Source: Synergistales bacterium
Lineage (GTDB): Bacteria; Synergistota; Synergistia; Synergistales; Aminobacteriaceae
Direction: 5' to 3'
DNA length: 6,217 nt
NCBI GenBank assembly: GCA_025997935.1
Contig: BNVG01000118.1
Span: 1 to 6,217, forward strand
Both the position numbers and the translations under genes were made by a program. The notes beneath the pieces are model-generated. The model was given only the letters and a program-made list of their open reading frames with translations. It was not told where the DNA came from and did not search any database. Positions 1 through 6,042 of the stretch are shown piece by piece (positions within the stretch are counted from its first letter, which is position 1; the number at the start of each line of letters is the position of its first letter).

Positions 1-785
1 TCAAAGAGTCCGATGAAGTAGTGGTCTGCCCCGCTTGCGATATTCCGCATCACAAGGAATGCTGGGACGAAAACAAAGGCTGCACGACTTTTGGTTGCAG
101 TGGACAACACTATGAGGCGCGAGAGGCAAATATATCCGATGCTTGTCCTAAATGCGGCGCGCCTTTGGGCTATGGACAGGCGTTTTGTCCAAAGTGCGGT
201 CAGGGGGTCGGACTCACACTCGATTCGTCCGTTGCGGCCGCCATAAACCAAGTAAACGATAGTGTAGCCAAGAAGAACAAGAGAAAAGCAACTGCTCCCA
301 TTATAGCTGTTGCCGCAGTTATCATTATCGCGATTATTGGCGTATTCATTAATAACGCAATGTCGCAAGAAGCAAAAAAACAGTATCTCTCCAACGTAAA
401 ATCGTTTCAAACAGACGCGCGAACAGCGGGTATCACTTTGAAAGCGGCAGCCAAAAGTATAGACTCAGCGCTTCGTGAAGCTCAAGATGCTCAAGATGCT
501 CAAAATAAGGTGTTTGCGGCGTTCTTGTTAGTCACTATACAACAAAGTAACATTAAAAGATTATACGAAGACATCAGAAATCTGCCCGATGCCTTGAGGG
601 ATGATTCCGGTCTCAGAGAGATTCGTGATGCCGCCAGAGACCTCTACAATGCATATACTGACTTTTACAGTCTTGCGATGCTCCAAACCGGAACTTATAA
701 CTCATATTCGTATTTGGCTGATAATAATAGAAAAGCGAGCGACTTTGATTCCAAGTATCGCGCGTTAAATAATTTATTAGATTAG
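1..785 (+). CDS. Prokaryotic RING-finger membrane protein, 5'-truncated; candidate E3-like component
   Basis: The frame is open from codon 3-5 (Lys-Glu-Ser-Asp-Glu-Val) to a TAG at 783-785, so the gene starts before the window; the GTG at 21 is internal. Counting from codon 3, 260 residues are visible. Cys9, Cys12, His16/17, Cys20, Cys27 and Cys32 form the second part of a RING/treble-clef site of the prokaryotic RING family 1 type (CPAC, then HHxEC); the first CxxC would lie upstream. A four-Cys zinc ribbon follows (Cys48, 51, 62, 65), then a linker with the basic run KKNKRK, one membrane segment (about 98-116), and about 140 mostly helical residues. Basic residues before the segment suggest a cytoplasmic zinc part and an external helical domain of unknown function. 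The family is known beside Ub/E1/E2/JAB genes, as here, which suggests an E3-like or scaffold role; this is inferred. Confidence -1.
   Translation, partial: KESDEVVVCPACDIPHHKECWDENKGCTTFGCSGQHYEAREANISDACPKCGAPLGYGQAFCPKCGQGVGLTLDSSVAAAINQVNDSVAKKNKRKATAPIIAVAAVIIIAIIGVFINNAMSQEAKKQYLSNVKSFQTDARTAGITLKAAAKSIDSALREAQDAQDAQNKVFAAFLLVTIQQSNIKRLYEDIRNLPDALRDDSGLREIRDAARDLYNAYTDFYSLAMLQTGTYNSYSYLADNNRKASDFDSKYRALNNLLD
480..506 (+). repeat. Three tandem 9-bp units inside the RING gene
   Basis: The unit gctcaagat occurs twice exactly and a third time with one change (gctcaaaat), encoding Ala-Gln-Asp, Ala-Gln-Asp, Ala-Gln-Asn in the predicted external helical domain. Being a multiple of three, copy-number change would keep the frame and only alter helix length. 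Confidence -1.
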
Positions 786-787
786 TC

Positions 788-804
788 TTACTTAGCTAAG
801 GTAA
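788..804. other. Imperfect palindrome between the RING and Ubl genes
   Basis: The 17 bases TTACTTAGCTAAGGTAA read nearly the same on both strands. The central 10 bp (CTTAGCTAAG, 791-800) are a perfect palindrome, and the outer TTAC/GGTAA arms differ by one base. It sits in the 37-nt gap just upstream of the Ubl ribosome-binding site. With almost no loop it would be a poor RNA hairpin, so a protein-binding site is conceivable, but a palindrome of this size can occur by chance. Confidence -1.
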
Positions 805-805
805 A

Positions 806-813
806 AGGTGAGG
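806..813 (+). promoter_or_regulatory. Ribosome-binding site fixing the Ubl start at ATG 823
   Basis: AGGTGAGG lies 9 nt before ATG 823. A GTG at 808 is in frame and would add five residues, but it falls inside this purine-rich site and has no good site of its own. The ATG is therefore preferred. Confidence -1.
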
Positions 814-822
814 TGCGTTAAA

Positions 823-1101
823 ATGGCAAAAATAGACGTTGTTATCATCGACGCGACGGGCAACAAGGAACAGAAGGTTGGCTTACCTGATGATGTGAAG
901 TGCGGCATTATTATGGTCAAGCTGATTGAAAAAATCAAGCTCCCCTCAGTGGGCCCTGATGGCAACCCCATCAGCTACAAGTTTATCCACAAAGTGACCG
1001 GTCGTCAGCTACTTGAGACTCAGACTCTGAAAGAAGCCGGAATCAATGACGGGGATGTTCTCCGATTACAGCCGGAGATTACGGCGGGCGTCAATGAGTG
1101 A
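823..1101 (+). CDS. YukD/ubiquitin-like beta-grasp protein (Ubl)
   Basis: A 92-residue protein with the order and spacing of a ubiquitin fold: a first hairpin (residues 3-20, VVIID then QKVGLP), a helix (about 26-38), strands around YKFIHKVTGRQL (52-63), and the typical end Leu-Lys-Glu-Ala-Gly-Ile, Asp-Gly-Asp, Leu-Arg-Leu (69-82). It resembles the YukD-like ubiquitin relatives found with bacterial E1 and E2 genes. It is the likely modifier activated by the E1 encoded next. The tail after the last strand is short (PEITAGVNE) and has no Gly-Gly; the only tail glycine is Gly89, three residues from the end. So it may be trimmed after Gly89, be used with its own C-terminus, or act without conjugation. 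The stop overlaps the E1 start (TGATG), implying coupled translation. The fold is confidently assigned; the chemistry is not. Confidence -1.
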   Translation: MAKIDVVIIDATGNKEQKVGLPDDVKCGIIMVKLIEKIKLPSVGPDGNPISYKFIHKVTGRQLLETQTLKEAGINDGDVLRLQPEITAGVNE

Positions 1102-2309
1102 TGACCGATAACTTAGAGCTGACGGAAACCGACTTCGCGGAAGACAGATACGCCCGACTGCGCTTAATTCCCTGGTGGGAGCAAGAGCGGCTTCGCAACG
1201 CGACCGTTATGGTAGTCGGAGCTGGCGCGATAGGCAATGAATTGATCAAAGACATATCATTGCTTGGCGTCGGGCGCGTTCTCGTCGTCGATATGGATAC
1301 CATTGAGAATAGCAATCTTGCGCGGTCTGTGCTGTTTCGCGCAGGTGATGTCGGGCGATACAAAGCGGAGGTCGCCGCCAAGAGAGCTATGGAGATGAAC
1401 CCCGACATCAAGGCTAAGGCTCTTATACTGAACGCCATCGACGACATAGGTCTCGGCGTCTTTCGGCGGGTAACCCTTGTCTTAGGTGGACTCGATAACC
1501 GCGAAGCGCGGCTTGCCATCAATCAGGCGTGTTATAAGGTGAATAAGCCTTGGATTGACGGCGCTATCGAAGCGTTGAACGGCTTTGCTCGCGCATTTAC
1601 TCCGCCTGACGGGGCGTGTTATGAGTGTACGATGACGGAAACGGATTGGAAACTCATAAACAAGCGCAAATCGTGCACGATGCTGACACAAGAACAAATG
1701 AACGAAGGCAAGATTCCGACGACGCCAACCTCTTCGGCTATTATCGCGGGCGTTCAGGTTCAGGAGATGTTGAAGCTACTCCACAGTGACCGTGATTTAC
1801 CCACTCTCGCCGGGAAATGCTATGTTTTTAACGGGCTCACTCACGATTCGTATGTCGTCGAATATCAACGCAAGCTGGACTGCATGAGTCATGATACTTA
1901 CGGGAGCATTGACGAAATGCCGTGGTCTGTCCATTCTCTCACGCTTGGCGAACTTATCAACGCTGTTAAAGTCGATATGGGTACGGACGCGGTTGTCGAT
2001 TTTGACCGCGATTTCGCTTCTGTTGCCGCCTGTTCGTGCGGCGAGCGCAAAGACCTCTTCGTCCCGGTGCATAAGCTAAAAGCCGAAGCTATCGTTTGCC
2101 CTGAGTGCGGCGCGACTATGGGCTTTGAGCGCTTCCACTCATTAGATGGAACGGAAGTTTTTTTAGATAAAACTGTCGGAGAAATTGGCGTTCCGCCTTT
2201 ACATATTATCTCGGGGCGGGCTGGGACGGCTTCAAAGTATTATGAGTTTTCGGCGGATGAACCTGAAATATTCTCTGAATTTACAAAGGAGGACAACATT
2301 AATGGCTGA
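1101..2309 (+). CDS. E1-like ubiquitin-activating enzyme (ThiF/MoeB/UBA3 family) with C-terminal zinc-binding extension
   Basis: ATG 1101 overlaps the Ubl stop (TGATG); GTG 1098 is an alternative adding one residue. The 402-residue product has an N-terminal ThiF-type adenylating domain. It shows the nucleotide loop GAGAIG (40-45), the DMDTIENSNLAR segment with Asp64, Asp66 and an Arg75 that matches the Arg finger, Lys88 and Asp132 (GGLD). Cys173/Cys176 (CYEC) with Cys261/His264 may form the structural zinc site. Cys192, in KSCT of the crossover loop, is placed like the catalytic Cys of UBA3 or MoeB and should carry the Ubl thioester. Residues about 270-390 form an extra domain with Cys311, 313, 333 and 336, a likely zinc ribbon. 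The segment TVGEIGVPPLHI (358-369) recalls a beta-grasp/UFD end. This extension could recruit the E2. Expected role: ATP-dependent adenylation of the Ubl and transfer to E2. Confident for family; the partner is inferred from linkage. Confidence -1.
   Translation: MTDNLELTETDFAEDRYARLRLIPWWEQERLRNATVMVVGAGAIGNELIKDISLLGVGRVLVVDMDTIENSNLARSVLFRAGDVGRYKAEVAAKRAMEMNPDIKAKALILNAIDDIGLGVFRRVTLVLGGLDNREARLAINQACYKVNKPWIDGAIEALNGFARAFTPPDGACYECTMTETDWKLINKRKSCTMLTQEQMNEGKIPTTPTSSAIIAGVQVQEMLKLLHSDRDLPTLAGKCYVFNGLTHDSYVVEYQRKLDCMSHDTYGSIDEMPWSVHSLTLGELINAVKVDMGTDAVVDFDRDFASVAACSCGERKDLFVPVHKLKAEAIVCPECGATMGFERFHSLDGTEVFLDKTVGEIGVPPLHIISGRAGTASKYYEFSADEPEIFSEFTKEDNING
2286..2292 (+). promoter_or_regulatory. 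Strong Shine-Dalgarno site deciding the E2 start
   Basis: AAGGAGG lies 9 nt before ATG 2302, inside the last codons of the E1 gene. The frame is open upstream to a possible start at 2185, but the intervening codons encode no part of a UBC fold and overlap the E1 gene by 125 nt, so ATG 2302 is chosen. Confidence -1.
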
Positions 2310-4032
2310 GATGACAGCGAGACTGCGAAGGATAGTCGCTGATTGGGAACAAATCAAAAAAGACTTTGCCGGGCACAAGAACATCATCGTCACCCCGGCC
2401 CCCGGCGAACCGCCCGAGAAATACAACGTGACATATTTCGTCAACGGCATATATCTGTTGCCGGACGGGAAAATAGAAATTCTCGGTCGCCACGAAGTCG
2501 AAATCACTCTCCATGCGGAATACCCGCGCTATAAGCCTATCTGCAAAATCAGTACGCCGATTTGGCACCCAAACTTCCGTGACGGGCAAATTTGCATCGG
2601 AGATATTTGGGGCGCAGGCGAATCCTTGAGCGACATCATCATCAATATTGGCGACATGATTCAGTACAAATCCTGGAACTCATACAGTCCGCTTTCGTCA
2701 GAAGCTGCTCAGTGGGCTATCGAGAATAAACACTTGTTTCCGGTTGGCACAATCGGTTTACACATTGCAGACTACACTTCCGCCGCTGACGACATAGATA
2801 TTGATGTATATAGCAACGGCCAAGACGACACCGCAACGGAAACGGTGGCGGCAGGCTATTCGCCGTATAAAAGCCTGAACGCGGACGCGAGCGCCAATGA
2901 TTTTGAGATCACATCCGAAGAGCTGGCCGGTATAGAATTTGTCCCCACCGCGCAGAGAATGCAAACCGTATCTCACGGCGGTTTAGTGGAGGGCAACAGA
3001 ATCAATTTCAAAACCATTTTCTTCAAGGGCATTATATGGGCGTTTATCGGGGCGATAGTGGGTTTTGCCGTTTCGGAAGCGCTTGATGACGCGATAAGCA
3101 ACATTCAAGTATTGAAATGGATGGGTCATTCCGATGTGGCGGCAGTAGCCGAGAAAGTCATGAGTTCCGATTCAAACAATATACTTGAACTGTATGGTTT
3201 ATTGAGCAAAACTTCGCTGTCGCTAAGCGAAATTGAAGCCGTTATAAAAACGGCAACTCGGGTATCAACGGCTATATTTGCCGCGTTGCTTGCTTTGGGG
3301 CTTGGGTTGTTTCTTGGTATCGGAGAGGGTGTTTATTACGGTTCAAAAACACAAGCGCTGCGATATGCTTTGATTGGATCGGGCATTTCAATTGTAGCCG
3401 GCTTTTGCAGCGGTTATATCGCGCAAGTAATATATTCTGGGATGTTGACTAATGACGCTTCGACAATGGCAAGTGCAACTGTGCGCGGCTTAGGGTGGTC
3501 CATAATGGGTCTCGGCGTTGGCGTTTCGGTCGGTTTGATTAAACTTGAACTACGTAGGTTGATGTTTTGTTCACTCGGAGGACTTACAGGGGGGTCTCTT
3601 GGCGGTTTCGTTTTCAACTTTGTCGTCAACATAGTGAAGTTTGGCCCTAACGATACCGGCACTATCGCGAGAGCTATAGGTATCGTCGTGATGGGATTGC
3701 TCATAGGTCTTGGCATTGGCTTGCTGGAACAATTCGCGAAACAGGCGTGGCTTAAAGTCATTCGCGGGGAGTTTGAGGGCAAGGAATACCTTGTTTTCGC
3801 GGGGACGACCAGCATTGGCAACACAGGCAAGAACACCATCGTGTTGTTCAAAGACAAACTTGTGTCGCCGCACCATTGTGACATAGTTTTAGAAGGCAGC
3901 AAGTATGTTCTCATTGACAAAGGCACACCGCTCGGAACGGTTGTAAATGGCACGAAAACGAACAAGCACATCTTGAAGCGAGGGGATACCATAGCGGTCG
4001 GCAATTCTGTATTAGTGTTTAACACTAAGTAA
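2302..4032 (+). CDS. E2 (UBC) conjugating enzyme fused to a multi-pass membrane domain and an FHA-like domain
   Basis: 576 residues. Residues 1-155 are a UBC fold: helix 1 (4-22), the YPRYKP turn (74-79), the HPN motif (89-91) and the catalytic Cys98 in DGQICIG, one residue closer to HPN than in eukaryotic UBE2D. After an acidic linker (160-230) come about six glycine-rich hydrophobic segments near 239-258, 322-342, 355-378, 396-414, 424-446 and 458-475. Residues about 483-576 resemble an FHA domain: IGN at 505-507, SPHHC with Ser522/His525, and GTVVNG with Asn549/Gly550. The usual FHA GR arginine is Asn507 here, so phosphothreonine binding is doubtful. An even number of membrane passes puts the UBC and FHA parts both in the cytoplasm. 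It should accept the Ubl from the E1 encoded just upstream (8-nt gene overlap). Domain calls are firm for UBC, good for FHA-like; the segment count is approximate. Confidence -1.
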   Translation: MAEMTARLRRIVADWEQIKKDFAGHKNIIVTPAPGEPPEKYNVTYFVNGIYLLPDGKIEILGRHEVEITLHAEYPRYKPICKISTPIWHPNFRDGQICIGDIWGAGESLSDIIINIGDMIQYKSWNSYSPLSSEAAQWAIENKHLFPVGTIGLHIADYTSAADDIDIDVYSNGQDDTATETVAAGYSPYKSLNADASANDFEITSEELAGIEFVPTAQRMQTVSHGGLVEGNRINFKTIFFKGIIWAFIGAIVGFAVSEALDDAISNIQVLKWMGHSDVAAVAEKVMSSDSNNILELYGLLSKTSLSLSEIEAVIKTATRVSTAIFAALLALGLGLFLGIGEGVYYGSKTQALRYALIGSGISIVAGFCSGYIAQVIYSGMLTNDASTMASATVRGLGWSIMGLGVGVSVGLIKLELRRLMFCSLGGLTGGSLGGFVFNFVVNIVKFGPNDTGTIARAIGIVVMGLLIGLGIGLLEQFAKQAWLKVIRGEFEGKEYLVFAGTTSIGNTGKNTIVLFKDKLVSPHHCDIVLEGSKYVLIDKGTPLGTVVNGTKTNKHILKRGDTIAVGNSVLVFNTK

Positions 4033-4062
4033 TTGGTGTGACTTTGTGAAAAGGGCGTCAAT

Positions 4063-4899
4063 ATGAAAAGACTGCGCAGGATGTTGAGCATCATATTTTT
4101 TATCGGCGCCGTATTGTGCGCCCCCGTTCAGGCAATCGCAATGGGTTTTGACGCGGAAACTATCTATGAGTCCATTGTGATTGTGCATTCCGATAGCTTA
4201 GTCGGTAGCGGATTCGCTATAAGCGAGCATAAGATTGTTACGAACGCTCACGTTATGGCGAATGCCGACGCTGTTAGCATTCAAACTTACGCGGGTGAGA
4301 AATACGACGCGGATGTCGAAGCAATCGATACCGCGTTAGATATAGCGGTCTTGAACATAAAAGACAAGAGTTTTGTTCCGCTCAAAACCGCTGACGAGGC
4401 TTTGTCTAAGGTGGGGGATGATGTGTACGTTGTCGGCGCGCCGAGTAGCATGGCGTATTCATTGACAAAAGGCGTTTTGTCGGCCAAGAATCGGGAGATA
4501 GGTTCGCGTTTATATTTACAAACCGACGCCGCCATAAATTTCGGCAATAGCGGAGGACCCTTGCTTAACGAAAACGGCGAAGTTCTTGGCATGAATACGT
4601 TGAAACTCGTGGACAGCGAAGGAATAGGTCTCGCAATATCGATGAAAACCATAGAAGATTATCTCGATAGTTCCGAAGATGGCATTGCGTTGCCGCCTGT
4701 TAAAAGCGATAGTGCGGTTGAGAGCCTTGTTTTAACCTATATTCAAAACAGCAACCTCGTTTTGATAATCTTATTATGCCTGTCAGGTATTCTCAATATC
4801 ACGCTTGTTACTGTTTTAGTGTATGGCAAAATGAGGTCTTCTAAATGCGAGCCTAATGCGTCAGAGCGAACGGATTTTGAAATCGACATATTGGAGTGA
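4063..4899 (+). CDS. Secreted, membrane-anchored trypsin-like serine protease (HtrA-type, no PDZ)
   Basis: 278 residues, starting at ATG 4063 with AAAAGGG seven bases upstream. A signal peptide is visible: basic MKRLRR, a hydrophobic core (8-20) and a likely cleavage after AIA (24-26). The protease domain has all three catalytic residues in their usual contexts: His63 in TNAH, Asp93 in ALDIAV, and Ser163 in GNSGGP. This is the S1 family in the HtrA/DegP manner, but there is no PDZ domain. Instead a single membrane segment (about 232-254) is followed by a basic residue and a short tail with many acidic residues (255-278). The protease domain should therefore be outside the cytoplasmic membrane and the tail inside. 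It lies between the E2 and JAB genes with gaps of 30 and 6 nt. Possible targets are the external parts of the RING or JAB proteins, or envelope proteins; the substrate is unknown. The family call is firm. Confidence -1.
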   Translation: MKRLRRMLSIIFFIGAVLCAPVQAIAMGFDAETIYESIVIVHSDSLVGSGFAISEHKIVTNAHVMANADAVSIQTYAGEKYDADVEAIDTALDIAVLNIKDKSFVPLKTADEALSKVGDDVYVVGAPSSMAYSLTKGVLSAKNREIGSRLYLQTDAAINFGNSGGPLLNENGEVLGMNTLKLVDSEGIGLAISMKTIEDYLDSSEDGIALPPVKSDSAVESLVLTYIQNSNLVLIILLCLSGILNITLVTVLVYGKMRSSKCEPNASERTDFEIDILE

Positions 4900-4905
4900 A
4901 CGGCA

Positions 4906-6042
4906 ATGACTAAACATGAGCAGAACACCACTTTGCACGAAACAAGCGCGGCGCAGTTGCCAGTGAATTTTGTCCTAAGCGGCACAGTCGAAAACACAGA
5001 CGTCAAGGTATACATTCACCAAAAGGCTTACAAAGCTATAGAAAAATACGCACATTCTGATACGACTAAAGAATTGGGGAGCATATTAGTCGGAGATTAT
5101 ACCGAGAGCTCTGGCAAAATACATGTCGTTATCAAAGGCGCCATCGAAGCCAAATACACCGACGCCTCCGCTTCCACGCTGACGTTTACTCATGAAACGT
5201 GGGATTATATTCACAAAGAGCAGGCGCGCTTGTTTCCTGACCTTAAAATACTCGGTTGGCAGCACACTCATCCGGGCTACGGAATCTTTCTCTCCAACTA
5301 TGATATGTTCATTCAGGAGAATTTTTTTAACCTGTCATTTCAGGTCGCTTACGTTGTAGACCCTAAGCAAGACATGAGGGGCTTCTTTCAGTGGAAAAAC
5401 GGCAAGGTGGAGAAACTCAATGGTTTTTATATCTTTGATGAAGTCGGCGCTAAAATCACAATTGAGCCGGATGCCAAAACGCCTACCTCTAAGGTTTCCC
5501 CTACAAGCGGCAGAAAAACACTTGCGTTGATGGTCGCTATCCTGTTGATCATCGCAGCGATGTCGGCATCATCATTTGTCGTCCTGCGCTCCGAATTGCA
5601 AGAACAAGCAAGATTGCAAGAAGGATTGAAAGACATCGTAACATCTCAGCAATCGAGGTTGCAAGAAGAGTTTAAGGACATTATTGTCTCTCAGCGACAA
5701 GAAACTTTGGATCAAAGAGATAAATTGAAAGAAGAACTCAGAGAGGAATTTGCTGAGTCACTACAAGAAATTTTGGCCAAAGAGAAAGATTCGCCAAAAC
5801 CGCAACGAGAACTCACGAGTAACCCGATAAGCTCTGACAGCTTAGTCGAGATAGAGGGAATCCTCAACAAACTTGATAGTCAACAAATTGCCATTGGAGT
5901 ATCGTTTGTTTTCATCTTTGCGTTGTTTTTCTATATTACCAACCTCAAAGCTAAAAACAAACGCCTTCAAACTCAACTCGACGATTTGCACAAAAAGGTG
6001 AAAGAAATTCATGAACCCATCTTCCCACACGACAGGAAATGA
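4906..6042 (+). CDS. JAB/JAMM (MPN) metallopeptidase with two membrane segments and a coiled coil
   Basis: 378 residues; GGAG lies 9 nt before ATG 4906. Residues about 33-180 are a JAB/MPN domain with the complete JAMM zinc site: Glu56 in KELGSIL, then His120, His122, Ser130 and Asp133 in the HTHPGYGxFLSxxD pattern. Such enzymes cleave isopeptide bonds or trim ubiquitin-like precursors, so the likely job here is to mature the Ubl or remove it from targets. A membrane segment (about 204-226) is preceded by SGRK. A charged, Gln/Glu-rich coiled coil (228-292) follows, then a second membrane segment (about 328-345) and a basic tail with a further short helix (347-369). The charges suggest that the catalytic domain and tail are cytoplasmic and the coiled coil external. 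It ends the operon. The catalytic call is firm; the topology is inferred. Confidence -1.
   Translation: MTKHEQNTTLHETSAAQLPVNFVLSGTVENTDVKVYIHQKAYKAIEKYAHSDTTKELGSILVGDYTESSGKIHVVIKGAIEAKYTDASASTLTFTHETWDYIHKEQARLFPDLKILGWQHTHPGYGIFLSNYDMFIQENFFNLSFQVAYVVDPKQDMRGFFQWKNGKVEKLNGFYIFDEVGAKITIEPDAKTPTSKVSPTSGRKTLALMVAILLIIAAMSASSFVVLRSELQEQARLQEGLKDIVTSQQSRLQEEFKDIIVSQRQETLDQRDKLKEELREEFAESLQEILAKEKDSPKPQRELTSNPISSDSLVEIEGILNKLDSQQIAIGVSFVFIFALFFYITNLKAKNKRLQTQLDDLHKKVKEIHEPIFPHDRK
5611..5700 (+). repeat. Two degenerate 45-bp units within the JAB coiled coil
   Basis: Residues 236-250 and 251-265 of the JAB protein repeat as RLQEGLKDIVTSQQS and RLQEEFKDIIVSQRQ, encoded at 5611-5655 and 5656-5700. 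The DNA copies have diverged mostly at synonymous or conservative positions. This looks like an old in-frame duplication that lengthened the external coiled coil. Confidence -1.

Noticed and set aside
808..822. GTG start for the Ubl at 808
   Set aside because: It would sit within the ribosome-binding site that serves ATG 823, and adds five residues not expected before the first beta strand.
1091..1522. 143-residue open frame on the - strand
   Set aside because: It is antisense to the conserved nucleotide-binding part of the E1 gene and has a Ser/Arg/Thr-rich, domain-free translation.
2185..2301. Longer start for the E2 protein (39 extra residues)
   Set aside because: It lies inside the E1 gene, has no ribosome-binding site, and the extra residues are basic and not UBC-like. 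ATG 2302 has AAGGAGG at ideal spacing.
3414..4094. 226-residue open frame on the - strand
   Set aside because: It lies antisense to the membrane and FHA-like part of the E2 gene and the start of the protease gene, both clearly coding on the + strand. Its translation, rich in Pro, Thr and Ser, shows no domain.
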